DNA of 64,000 nucleotides from NCBI GenBank assembly GCA_004431415.1, contig QPMI01000107.1, positions 85,814 to 149,813 on the forward strand. The letters are read 5' to 3'. Below, one piece after another: positions 1 through 9,645 of the stretch; position 1 is the stretch's first letter; each line of letters starts with the position of its first letter. Source of the DNA: Cyanophora paradoxa (lineage: Eukaryota; Glaucocystophyceae; Cyanophorales; Cyanophoraceae). The translations under genes were made by a program, and so were the position numbers. The notes under the pieces are model-generated. The model had not been told where the DNA came from, searched no databases, and was given only the letters and a program-made list of their open reading frames with translations.

Positions 1-1237
1 ATTCATGCAGCAGAGCATTGCAATTGTTTAGCTAACGTGCTCCGACGAAGCGCTAAGACAGGAGCTGAGAACCAGACGACAGGCCATGATCTGCTCGACA
101 GCATATCGCATGCAGCGCGCGGCCTTCGGCCGGTCACGCGCGCGCGGAGCAAGGGATGGCATCTGACCATGTGGTTGGGCACGGAAGAGAAACAAACGGA
201 GAGATCGCACACGCCGGGCGGGATCTGCTCGCGGCGGGCGCGGGGCGGTCATGATCAGATGTAGAACCATGCATGTGGGCGCACACTCGGCCAAGCGGCG
301 CGCACTGGAACGCGCAAAGGTTCGCCAGCTAGAGCAGATCTAGAGCTCAACTTCGCTGGGGCAGCTCTGTTGCACCGCGCTAGCCGCTGAGCGCTGTCAC
401 CGGTGGAAGCGTAATGCAGCTAGAGTTTTGATGCGCCGTGCTGAGGACGAACGGTGAAAGCGTCGGCGCCGGCGCCGATCGATGGCTGGCAGCTCGCTCG
501 AGTGACGAGTACCCGGTTCACGGCTTGATGGGGGGCCAGCCGCTGCAGGGGTGCCGAGAAAAACCCCATTCCAAACTCGCAGGAGCTCGGAGCCAGATCG
601 AGTCTCGGACTAGCTAGTACAAAGGTACTTTAGGCGGCCTAGCGGGCCACCCTGTGCTCCTCCGGTCACGGCATGTATGACATGAATCGTCGGGCTCATC
701 ACGCGCGTTTAGGCGCACTTGGTCCGGCAGATATACCGCCACTTGGTGAGGCGCTAGATTGCATTTTTCGAAAATGTGTTACTGCCCATTCCTGGTCAAC
801 CCGACGGGACCCGGATCTCCCGGAACATGTCTCCGGACTCCTAAGGACATGTCTTGCTAGGATCCGGCGAGAAAACCCGGGTTTTGGGAGGTCGGGACAT
901 TTCATTTTGGCCTAGGGTGGGCACCCGAACACCCCCAAGTGGGGGAAGGGGAAGGGGGTCCTTCCCCAATAAGAGTAATAGTATCAGCTTCTGGAATGCC
1001 CGGTATTAACTTGGCCTTCGCGGCCCGCTTTATAGCTAGCTAACTGTAGTGAATTGTGGACGGCAAAATGTCAAAAATGTCAAAATCGGCAAACGCTTTG
1101 GCCCGGCCCCGAGTTCGAATCCCAAAATTTTATCGCCGGCCTCGCTCGTCGCGAATTTTCGCTCTCGCTCTTCCGTATTTTCTGTATTTCTGTAGTGTAT
1201 GTGCTCGAGTGTGGTTTTCAAGAAGGACAGGGATGCA
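1..1237. other. No gene recognised
   Basis: Mixed-composition DNA with only short open frames that lack conserved-looking protein. Positions 1054-1237 are more AT-rich and lead into the minisatellite. A tRNA B-box-like string (GAGTTCGAATCCC near 1110) is present, but no acceptor or anticodon arm can be folded around it. I see no supported gene here. Confidence 0.6.
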
Positions 1238-2250
1238 AGGCGGGGTGCGCCGCGGCGGGGCGGGGCGGGCAGGGGCCGGCGCGGGGCGCGATCCGGCCTG
1301 TGCGCGGGCGTCAGCGCGGCTCGCGGCGGGCGGGAGGCGGCGGGGGCGGCGCGGACCTGGCCTCAGCCCCGTCGGCGAGGCGGGGCGCGCCGCGGCGGGG
1401 CGGGGCGGGCAGGGGCCGGCGCGGGGCGCGATCCGGCCTGCGCGCGGGCGTCAGCGCGGCTCGCGGCGGCGGGGAGGCGGCGGGGCGGCGCGGACCTGGC
1501 CTCAGCCCCGTCGGCGAGGCGGGGCGCGCCGCAGCGGGGCGGGGCGGGCAGGGGCCGGCGCGGGGCGCGATCCGGCCTGTGCGCGGGCGTCAGCGCGGCT
1601 CGCGGCGGGCGGGAGGCGGCGGGGCGGCGCGGACCTGGCCTCAGCCCCGGCGGGGCGCGCCGCGGCGGGGCGGGGCGGGCAGGGGCCGGCGCGGGGCGCG
1701 ATCCGGCCTGCGCGCGGGCGTCAGCGCGGCTCGCGGCGGGCGGGGAGGCGGCGGGGCGGCGCGGACCTGGCCTCAGCCCCGTCGGCGAGGCGGGGCGCGC
1801 CGCGGCGGGGCGGGCGGGCAGGGGCCGGCGCGGGGCGCGATCCGGCCTGTGCGCGGGCGTCAGCGCGGCTCGCGGCGGGCGGGGAGGCGGCGGGGGCGGC
1901 GCGGACCTGGCCTCAGCCCCGTCGGCGAGGCGGGGCGCGCCGCGGCGGGCGGGGCGGGCAGGGGCCGGCGCGGGGCGCGATCCGGCCTGCGCGCGGGCGT
2001 CAGCGCGGCTCGCGGCGGGCGGGAGGCGGCGGGGGCGGCGCGGACCTGGCCTCAGCCCCGTCGGCGAGGCGGGGCGCGCCGCGGCGGGGCGGGGCGGTCA
2101 GGGGCCGGCTCGGGGCGGGATTCGGCTTGTGCGCGGGCGTCAGCGCGGCTCGCGGCGGGCGGGAAGGCGGCGAGGGCGGCGCGAACCTTGCCTTAGCCCC
2201 GTCGGCACGCGCGAGGCGGGTCGCGCAGCGGCAGGGCGGGGCGGGCGGGG
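1238..2250. repeat. GC-rich minisatellite, ~140 bp unit, ~7 copies
   Basis: A marker string ATCCGGCCTG (last copy diverged) recurs near 1291, 1431, 1570, 1701, 1840, 1980 and 2120, giving spacings of 140, 139, 131, 139, 140 and 140 bp. Each unit consists almost only of G and C, with blocks such as GGCGGGCAGGGGCC. The last unit is the most diverged (ATTCGGCTTG in place of the marker). Three plus-strand frames stay open across the array, but unit lengths of 139, 140 and 131 are not multiples of three, so the frame rotates between units. This argues against a protein. The strand is G-rich enough for G-quadruplex formation, which is inference only. Confidence 0.9.
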
Positions 2251-2255
2251 CATGA

Positions 2256-2694
2256 TGTGCCTAGATAGCGCGCTATACAGCTGTACTACGGTAGGCCATC
2301 GGCTCCGGATCCAGTGAGCAACTACCGCAGTATCACGAGCGCGCGCGGCTAGGCTAGGACGAAAGCACTTCTCTGAAGCTTTTGCATGTCTTCTGACGGG
2401 CTAGCTTGCGCGGAGCGACACGTTGTAGGGCGATCGTACTCGCGCCACTTCCCCGGCGCCGCTACCTTGCGCTGTCGTCGCTTCGTAACAAGTCCCAAGG
2501 CTCGCCGGTACCAAGGCAGCATCGTAACACAGTCCCAAGGCTCGCCGCTGCTTGCAGCCGCGGCTGAGCCGCCACGGGCCGGGTACGCAACCGCCTGTTA
2601 TCTAGAGGTTAACTAGGGAGTCCCGGTTAACTAGTCGCTAACTAGGCTCTAGCTAGCGAATTTCTCTAGCGAATCTCTAGCTAGTGGTCCCTGT
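2256..2694. other. Intergenic; small direct repeats
   Basis: No gene seen. A string of about 17 bp (AGTCCCAAGGCTCGCCG) occurs near 2491 and 2531 in a similar context (CGTAACA just upstream of both). Positions 2610-2690 are dense in CTAG-containing words (CTAGCTAG, TCTCTAGCGAAT). Confidence 0.6.
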
Positions 2695-2896
2695 GTATGC
2701 ATAAGATCGCCGAGACGCCCAGAGGCCAGTCGTTGCTGCGGCCGGATCTGTAACAGCTAGCGGCTCTATCTGCCGACTTGTATCGCGTGTGAGTCGGCGC
2801 TGGTGAGCTGCAGGAGTGGTGACCGGCGGCGCGAGGGCTGCGGGGCGGAGGCACGAATCATCGGGAACGGGCCCCGCCCGGATTCGAAGAGAGGGC

Positions 2897-2900
2897 AAAA
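2897..2900 (-). terminator. Pol III T4 terminator of left tRNA-Leu
   Basis: A run of four A on the plus strand (TTTT on the transcribed sense strand) lies 10 nt past the tRNA 3' end. This is the minimal Pol III stop signal, and the mirror-image copy is at 3730-3733. Confidence 0.6.
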
Positions 2901-2910
2901 TGGGGTGAAA

Positions 2911-2992
2911 TGAGCGAAGTGGGACTTGAACCCACGCCTCCGAAGAGACTGGTGCCTTAAACCAGCGCCTTAGACCGCTCGGCCATCCGCTC
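2911..2992 (-). tRNA. tRNA-Leu (anticodon AAG), left copy
   Basis: An 82-nt cloverleaf read on the minus strand. The acceptor stem GAGCGGA pairs with TTCGCTC and the discriminator is A. The anticodon stem CTGGT/ACCAG encloses the loop TTAAGGC, giving anticodon AAG. The variable arm is long, as expected for a class II tRNA, and the T arm is GTGGG-TTCAAGT-CCCAC. There is no intron, and CCA is not encoded, as is usual in eukaryotes. It is identical to the plus-strand copy at 3638-3719 except for one base in the variable arm (TCTTCGG here, TCTTTGG there). The internal A box and B box are intact, so it should be transcribable by Pol III. Confidence 0.95.
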
Positions 2993-2998
2993 GATGAA

Positions 2999-3631
2999 AA
3001 AGTGGCGCAGACGCGTCTGGTCGACGCCGGGCCCGGGCAATTTGATGCGGTAGCTCAGTTTTTTTGGTGAAGGTTGAGCGGTAGCCCCGGCCACGCGCCA
3101 GGCCGGGGCGGTCAGACCGCCGCGGAGCTCGAGGGGGGCTCGTCATTGCCCGCGGCGGGGGGGAGCCTCGGAGGCGGTCGGCGCGCGGGCCCGGGGCGGC
3201 TAGCGCTGGCCATGGAAGCCCGGCGGAACGCGCCACTGGCCATATGCATATGCATGGCGCCGGCATGGAACGTTAACGTTAACCTCCGGATCCCTCCCCC
3301 CGACCGCGGCCTCGAGCTCCGAGCTCCCGACCCGGTCCCTTCCCGCCCCCTTAAATCTTCCACCGTCCCACGCCATCCCACTCCATATACCCCTCGTCCC
3401 CCTCTTCCGAAGTTCCCCGACCAAACCTTCCCCGATATCGATATCGATACCCTGCAGCTGATCGTGATGATCATATGCATGAGCCCGCGGCGCGTGAGGC
3501 CTAGGTGCGCGTGAGGCCTAGGTGCGCGGCGCGTGAGGCCTAGGTGCGCGGCGCGTGAGGCCTAGGCGCCGGCGGCGAGGTGCGCGCGAGAGGCAATGCC
3601 TGGGGTGCGGAATACGCATTCGCGCCGACCC
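2999..3631. other. Spacer of the inverted repeat, palindrome-rich
   Basis: No convincing gene lies in this 633-bp loop between the repeat arms. It contains doubled self-complementary hexamers: CATATGCATATG near 3241, GTTAACGTTAAC near 3272, and CGATATCGATATCGAT at 3433-3448. It also contains CCGCGG and GGCGCC sites, and a T7 tract near 3059 next to a tRNA A-box-like string (GCGGTAGCTCAG). No single coding frame looks protein-like. Confidence 0.7.
3488..3566 (+). repeat. Short tandem repeat, four copies
   Basis: The core GCGCGTGAGGCCTAGG occurs four times in succession, separated by TGC or TGCGCG linkers (17-22 bp spacing). The core contains the palindrome AGGCCT overlapping CCTAGG. Confidence 0.85.
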
Positions 3632-3637
3632 TTCATC

Positions 3638-3719
3638 GAGCGGATGGCCGAGCGGTCTAAGGCGCTGGTTTAAGGCACCAGTCTCTTTGGAGGCGTGGGT
3701 TCAAGTCCCACTTCGCTCA
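3638..3719 (+). tRNA. tRNA-Leu (anticodon AAG), right copy
   Basis: An 82-nt class II tRNA. The acceptor stem GAGCGGA/TTCGCTC has a single G-T pair. The A box TGGCCGAGCGG is at 3645-3655, the anticodon loop TTAAGGC gives AAG, the variable arm is long, and the B box GGTTCAAGTCC is at 3698-3708. It reads CUU (and CUC if A34 becomes inosine, as is usual in eukaryotes). It is divergently oriented to the left copy, so the two 5' ends face each other across the spacer. One base in the variable arm distinguishes the copies. Confidence 0.96.
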
Positions 3720-3729
3720 TTTCACCCCA

Positions 3730-3733
3730 TTTT
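3730..3733 (+). terminator. Pol III T4 terminator of right tRNA-Leu
   Basis: TTTT lies 10 nt after the tRNA discriminator base, at the same spacing as on the left arm. Confidence 0.6.
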
Positions 3734-4198
3734 GCCCTCTCTTCGAATCCGGGCGGGGCCCGTTCCCGATGATTCGTGCCTCCGCCCCGCAGCCCTCGCG
3801 CCGCCGGTCACCACTCCTGCAGCTCACCAGCGCCGACTCACACGCGATACAAGTCGGCAGATAGAGCCGCTAGCTGTTACAGATCCGGCCGCAGCAACGA
3901 CTGGCCTCTGGGCGTCTCGGCGATCTTATGCATACGCATTTTCGCGAGTAACAACTGGCCATGCAGCTTCCGCGTTGCTCCAGCGTGCACGAGCGCAAGC
4001 GCCACAGGCAATTGGAATGCAGACGACGGCGAACACGACCACACTCGAGCTGCAGACGACGACAGGGCGGCTGCTGACGCGACCAGCAGCTTGTATTGCA
4101 CGGGGAGAGGCTCCATACGCGCTCGTACGCGCATCGGTGACTGCCCGGCGTTGCCGCAGCACGTACGCGCTTGCAATTGATTCGAACTTGAAACACAG

Positions 4199-7100
4199 GT
4201 TGGAGACGAGGGGGCCGGCCAGGGCACCTGCGACAATGTTGAGGACGCGGAGCCGTGCTTCGTCGTGGCGCGCGAGCTTGTCGAGCACCCGTTCCCCTTG
4301 GATCGGCTGTGGTCCTTTAAGCACGCGTGCCGCGCTGCGGGCGACCCGCCGGCGCTCGAGCTCTGCGGCGCACAGCCCGCCGACGGCGACTTCGACTTCG
4401 CGGCGGCATTCGGGCGCGTCCTGCGCGATCACCCGCCGACGAGCCCCGCGGCGCTCGCCGACGCCCTGCGGCGCCTGCCGGAGCTCGCGGCCGGCGGGCG
4501 GAGGCCACTGCTGAGCGGCCTCGTGCGGGTCGCGGCGGTGAGCGCCGCGTACGTCGCCGAGACGGCGGAGGGGCCGCGCCCCTTCTTCTTCCTCGAGGCC
4601 GCCCCGGCCCTCGGTGCGGAGCTCGGCCCCGCGCGGCCGCTGCAGGTCGTGGTGAGAGGCGAGGCGGGCGTGCGGCAGCGGCCCCTCCTGCACCCGGGCC
4701 TCGTTCTCTACGCGACGCGCCTGCGGCCGGCGATGCTCCTCGCCGGGCGGCCCCACGCGGCGCCCGCCCTCGTCGACTCGCCCGCCTCGGGGGCCCGCCC
4801 CGCCTCCCTCCTCCTCCCCGTCCCCGCTCGCCTCCTCCCGGAGGCCGCCGCCGCGTGTGCGGCCGCCTGCGGGCTCGCCGCGGACGCCCTGGCGCCGCCG
4901 CCCGACGAGGAGCCGGGGGAGCCTTCCTTGCTGGGCGTGGCGGGGCGCCTGGAGGGGGCGGAGGAGCTCCCCGGGGCGGGGGGCGCGGTCTGGCGGGTGG
5001 CCCCCGCGGGCGGCGGCCCGCCCACGCGCGTCTACCTGACGCACGTGCCCCTCGGGGGCCTGGGCGCCGCCTTCCGCCCCGGCGCCCGCGTCCGCCTCGC
5101 CCCCGTCCACGCCCTCCGCCTGCAGGGCCGCCTGCTGGCGCGCTCGCCTCGCCCTCCCCCTCCCTTCCCCGCTCCCCCGGGCTGACGGGGCCCGGCGGGT
5201 GCAGGGGTACCTCTGCTGCGCCCGCACCACGGTCGAGCTGCTCGCGCCTGCGCCGCCTGGGCCCGGCCTGGCCCCGCCCGCACCGCCGGGCGCACGCCCG
5301 CCGGCCGGGCACTTCTTCGACGTGATGACGGGCCCCGAGGCGGCGTGGTGCGCTGTGGCCTCGCTGCCGGCCCCGCCGGCGGCCGACGGGCGCGTGCGGC
5401 AGGCTGCTGGAGGCGGCGGCGGCGCTGCGGGCCAAGTTCGGGCCACGCCTCACCGACCGCCGCCTCTTCGGCGACCCGCCGCCCCCGCCCGCCCCCGCCG
5501 CCGCCCGCCGCGCGCCGAAGCGCCGCCGGACGGCCTGCGGCCTCCTCCGCCACCTCGTCCTGGCGGCGCGCCCGCCCCTCGCGCCGGCGCCCCTGCCGCG
5601 CTGCGGCTGACGGGGTTTAGGCGGGGCACGAGGACGCGGCGCGCTGCATCCACCGCGAGTTCCTTCACCACGCCTCCGCCCCTGGCCCCGCCGCCTGCCC
5701 CGCAGCGTACGCACAGCCCACGCGCGGCGCCCGCCCGACTTCGCTTGCGTTCTGATCGGATGTCCGGCAGGGAAGTACGGCCCGCGTCCTGGCTCGCTTC
5801 GTACTCCGTCCCTACCGCGGCGGAGTTGCGGGCGGCTCTCGCGGCCGCCGCCCTCGCCGCCGCCCGCCGCCCCGGGGCCGCGATACGCCCGGGAGGCGTC
5901 CGCTGCGGTGCGCGCGCCCGCCGCCGCCGCCGCGCGCCCGCCGCCGGCGACGGCCCTGCAGTCGTGCTGGACGCTGGGACCTCCCGTCGCCTCCGCTCCT
6001 CGTCCTCGCCGCCGACGCCGCCGGCCCCGCGCCCGCCCCGGCGAGGCGGCTCCGTCCCGGGCCCGGCCCTGGCTCCCTCAGCCTCCACGACGCGTCGGGC
6101 GCGATCGAAGCCCTCTGGCCGGCCGTGCGTGCTCCTCGGCCCGGCACCGGTCCGCCCCGCCTCGCGTCACTTCCTCCGCAGGGCGCCGCAGATGCGCTGC
6201 GGGGCGGGCGCGCCGTCGCCCTCACTGAGTTCGCTGCGCTCGCGGAGCTCGAGGCGGGCGAGGCGGGCCCCGAGGACGCCGCCCCGCCGGCCTCGCGCCT
6301 CCGCCGTCTCACCCTCCTCCTGCCCGCTCCCGCCGACCCCGCCGCCCCGGCCCCGCCCCGCTCTCTGCCCCCTCGCACCCTCTTCCTCCTCCCGCGGAGT
6401 TCGCCCGCGACCGCCGCGCCCGCCGTCGACGCCGCCGCTTTCGGTCCGCCGCCCGTCGAGCTGTTGTTCTTGGTGCGCTTCCGTCCTCGGCCCCCGACCC
6501 TGCTCCCGCCGTCCGACGAGGCGGCCGCAGGTGCAGCACCGGACGGGCCTTTTCCGCCGCGGGGGCGGCGAGCGCCCGCCGCGGCTCGTGCTCGCCGGGG
6601 CGGCTCTCGCCGAGGACGGCGTGCCGCTCGCCGCCCCGGCACCCCGCCTGGTTGCTCTCGAGTGCACCGCAGAGGGCGCCCCGCTCGCCGCCCTCCTCCT
6701 CGCCACCGCCACGCCCGGCAGGTGCCCGCTCCGCCCCACGTTCCCCGGCGCGGCGCCGACCGAGTGGCGCGGCAGGGTGCTCGTGCTGCGGGGCCTGCGG
6801 CCGATGCGGGACCCGGACCGGTCCCGCGCCCGCCGCATCGCAGCCGAGGCGGGGCTCGACCCCGCCGACCCGCCCCGCCCTCCTCAAGGCCGGCCCCGGC
6901 GGTGCCTGCCCGCGCCGCCCGCGCAGCGCCTCCTGACGGGCGCGGCAGCCTCGTTCTCCTTCGCCACACTGCAGCGTCTGGGCGCCGAGCCCGCAGCGGG
7001 CCTCTCCCTCGCCTTCCCCCCCTCGCCCGCCGCCCCCGCGCCGCCCGAGCCCTGCTCCCGCTGCGACGACGGCCGCCCCAACGGGCTCGACGCGCTCGGT

Positions 7101-8781
7101 GGCACCGTTTGCGTCGCCCTCCCGCCGGCCGCCCTCGCCGCGGCGGCCGCCCTCGCCGCCGATGCCAGCAATGCCGGCGCCCCGCTCGGGTGCGCCGCCC
7201 CCGGGCCTTCTTCTATCGCCTCTGGCGGGGCCACCGGCGATGGGCGAGGCAATCCCCTCGCAGGCTCCGCGCGGCGCTCGACGCGCTCGACGCGATGGAG
7301 CCGCCGGAGGAAGGGCGGCCGGCGCCGCGCCTCTCGCTGCGGGCCTTCGTTGCGGAGAAGGGGACGCGCCTGGCGCCCCCGGCGGCCTCCGGGGATCCCT
7401 CGGAGCCCGCCGGGCGCCCCCTGGTGTGCTACCGGTGCGCAGAGCCGCCGGCGGGAGGCGGGGGCGGCGGGCGCGCCCACGAGTCCATCCTCCTCTACCT
7501 GGACACCCGCGAGTGCGCGCCCGCCCGCCCGCAGTGCCTGCAGCCACTCGCCCCTTCTGACGACGACGCCGGCGCCGCCCGCGCAGGTCGGTGGAGCCTG
7601 CGGGCCTCGCCGCGGGGGCCCTCGTCCTCTTCCGCCGCCTCGCCGCCCGCCCGTCCCCCGTGCGTGGCCCGCCCGCGCCGCCCCGCCCGCCCGGTCGTTG
7701 TCGAGCCAAGGCGCAGTCCGGTTGTTCAGTTCTCTTCCACGACAGCGCGAGCTCCGCCGAGGCACCCAGTCCGCCCCTCCGCGCTTCCTTTGACGCTCAC
7801 GACCGCCCGCCCCGCAGGTGCTTTCCCCCCCGAGCGCCGCCTCGGTCGCCCTCGCGGCACGCCTCCTCGACCCCACCGACTGGCACGAGTGCGCCGCGCC
7901 CGCGTCCCTCGCCGCATGCCGACGGCCCACGGCGGGCGACTGCAGGTCGGCGGCGGAGGCTCTACCCGAGCGGCGCCTCGCGGCCCTGTACTCGTCCCCC
8001 CCTCGTCCCTCCCGGCGCCCCTTCCTTGCCCGCTGCGCCCTCCCCGCCGTCCTCTCCCTCCGCCTCCGCTGGCGCTGCGCCCGCTGCGGGGCGGAGCCGG
8101 TGCCGGATGACCCGCGCTGCCCCGCCTGCCGCGCTACGCTCCCCGCCGCCCCTCCCGCGCCCCGCATCGGCGCCGGTGCTAGCGGGGCCACGACCGGCGG
8201 TGTGGAGCTCGCCGCGTCGGCCCGCCTCCTCATCGACGACGGGAGCGCCGCCGCCGAGGCCGCCTGTGAGGGGCCCCTGCCCCTCCTCGCCCGCCTCCTC
8301 GCCGTGCCCCTCCCGTGCGCTCTGCCCCGCACCCACCCGGCTCGGCCCGCGCCGCTCATGCCTTGAGCCCGTCGAAGTGATCTGGAGGCGGCGGCGGCGG
8401 CGGCTTGGCGGGGTGGAACGTTCGCCTACGACTTCGGTGTGCCCTTCGCCCGCTGCGGCCTGATCCCGTCCTCCCCGCCCCTCAGCTCCAGCCCGGCCGC
8501 GCGGCTGCACGCGACCCTCGCCCGCCGCACGGCCCTCCGCGAGCTGCGCCTCGTCCTGCAGTCCGCGCCCGCCCGTCCGCCCCGCCCTGCCCGAGGCGCT
8601 CGCTCCGGTCGAGGTGCTGGACGCGGGGCCGCGCGCCCCGTGCGCCGCCGACGCCCGCCGCCTCCTCGAGCTCGCCGCCCTCGAGCTCGGCCCCGCCGCG
8701 GGGCTTCCGGGCCCTCCCGCCCCGAGCTCGCCCTCCCGAGCGCGATCAATGCTGCAAGATCGCGACGGGCGCCGATCATGA
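4199..8781 (+). CDS. Putative OB-fold/zinc-ribbon protein, possibly CTC1-like (multi-exon, model incomplete)
   Basis: I infer one intron-broken gene from successive plus-strand blocks of low-complexity-free protein that jump frame. The longest first block (4199-5150) follows an acceptor-like AACACAG and encodes a globular stretch with the motif LLHPGLVLYATRL. A second block begins at 5205 after GGGTGCAG. Later blocks encode LSLHDASGAIEAL (near 6085) and LTEFAALAELE (near 6225), both typical of OB-fold strands, then AGALVLFRRL (near 7605). The C-terminal block (7818-8310) has a zinc ribbon CX2CX10CX2C at 8076-8129, followed by ELAASARLLIDDGSAAAEA, the zinc-ribbon-in-OB-fold layout known from RPA1 and CTC1. 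The probable stop is TGA at 8779. If CTC1-like, it would belong to the telomere-capping CST complex; RPA1-like is the alternative. Exon edges are uncertain because few GT donors fit and some introns may start GC. Third positions are almost all G or C. Confidence 0.42.
8076..8129 (+). other. Zinc-ribbon motif CX2CX10CX2C
   Basis: The frame reads CARCGAEPVPDDPRCPAC, with two CX2C knuckles ten residues apart. It sits just upstream of a predicted OB strand with the RLLIDDGS signature. This is the strongest single motif in the plus-strand gene. Confidence 0.75.
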
Positions 8782-9645
8782 GAACTCGAATTTCTGAAAG
8801 AATTTGTGGAGGGCCAAGACGAAATTTGATTTGCCAATCATTTCCGCAACTTGCACTGAGAGGTCGCGGACTCCCGGGACCCGAACCCCGGAACTCGAGC
8901 TAGAGAAGCCTTGAAGCTTAGATGAGAAGACGATCCGTTCGACTCGGCGAGGGCCCGACGGTCCGACGGTCTGAACGGTGGCCCAGCGTGGCAGTTGGTT
9001 CTGATCATCGGATGTCCGACGGTCTGAACATCGGCGGTTGGTTCTGAGTTCAGAATTGCAGCCTGAAGTCACCGGGCCGCTGACTCAGTGAACATTCACT
9101 GATTCCCACCGTGGCACAATCAGACCCCGGGCCCTTGGCAAGGCACAATCAGACCCTTGAAGGCAAGGCCCTGACTCAGTGAGGCATCATGACGTCATGC
9201 CGCAATGCCAGACCGCCGAGCTGCCCAGGCTGGTTCACAGTTTCCCAATTTCTGAACTAGGAAACCCGGTGACCGTCGACAATTGAACCCGGAACAGATA
9301 TCGAACCCGGAGTCCGGATCTAGGGACTTGACTTCAACCTGCGCCTGCTGCGCCGCATGCATGCGAAGTGCAAGACATGCTTATTGAGTGATGCATGTAT
9401 TGAGACAGGCGCGTGCACCTAGAACAACAAGACTACATCTATCGACTACATCAAGAGAACTACATGGAGGCGCAAGGCAATACTGTTCCTAGCCTGTGTC
9501 TAAGAGCAGGCAGGCAGGCAATACACAATCCTAGGCGCAATCTAATAAATAAGATGACACGCGCTGGCGAAAAAAAGGGGGCGACTAGACGTTGTATCGA
9601 GTCGTGAGCCGCCCCGTGACAGAAACAGAACCGGTAAAGTCGCGC
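8782..9645. other. Intergenic region between convergent genes
   Basis: No gene is supported. Short direct repeats are present: GTCCGACGGTCTGAAC at 8961-8976 and 9014-9029, GTTGGTTCTGA near 8994 and 9037, and GGCACAATCAGACCC twice near 9113 and 9142. An 8-bp hairpin (TCAGTGAA/TTCACTGA) lies at 9085-9102. The 3' UTRs of both flanking genes should end here. I do not see a clear AATAAA on either expected sense strand. Confidence 0.6.

Larger units (their letters stand above)
2695..2998. repeat. Left arm of tRNA-bearing inverted repeat
   Basis: This 304-bp stretch is the reverse complement of 3632-3935 with one difference seen, inside the tRNA variable arm (C/G here, T on the other copy's sense strand). 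Homology stops abruptly at both ends. The arm carries a minus-strand tRNA-Leu at its inner end and about 215 bp of unique flank at its outer end, so far more than the tRNA itself was duplicated. Confidence 0.95.
3632..3935. repeat. Right arm of tRNA-bearing inverted repeat
   Basis: Mirror image of 2695-2998, 304 bp, with one mismatch seen. The outer boundary is immediately followed by GCATTTTCGCG and the inner boundary is preceded by CGACCC. Neither has a counterpart beyond the other arm except for two or three bases. I see no target-site duplication flanking the pair. Confidence 0.95.

Noticed and set aside
1090-1125. tRNA B-box-like sequence (GAGTTCGAATCCC), possible tRNA or SINE
   Set aside because: No A box at the right distance and no acceptor, D or anticodon stems can be formed.
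1054-2317. Three overlapping plus-strand open frames of 370-400 codons across the GC-rich minisatellite
   Set aside because: They exist because the array lacks A/T and so lacks stops. Unit lengths are not multiples of three, all three frames are equally open, and the protein is low-complexity Gly/Arg/Ala.
3040-3066. A-box-like GCGGTAGCTCAG followed by a T7 tract, suggestive of a truncated tRNA
   Set aside because: No partner stems or B box, and the T tract interrupts where the anticodon arm should be.
2695-3935. Transposon with 304-bp terminal inverted repeats
   Set aside because: No transposase frame in the loop, no target-site duplication at the borders, and the arms carry functional-looking tRNA genes at their inner ends.
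3926-7709. Minus-strand open frames opposite the OB-fold gene, one with a hydrophobic-looking stretch near 4030
   Set aside because: The products are Arg/Gly/Pro-rich and lack conserved-looking segments. The plus strand gives motif-bearing protein at the same place.
8860-9320. Further T-arm-like strings on the minus strand (GGGTTCGGGTCC, GGGTTCGATA, GGGTTCAATTG)
   Set aside because: Isolated B-box resemblance only. No cloverleaf folds around any of them.
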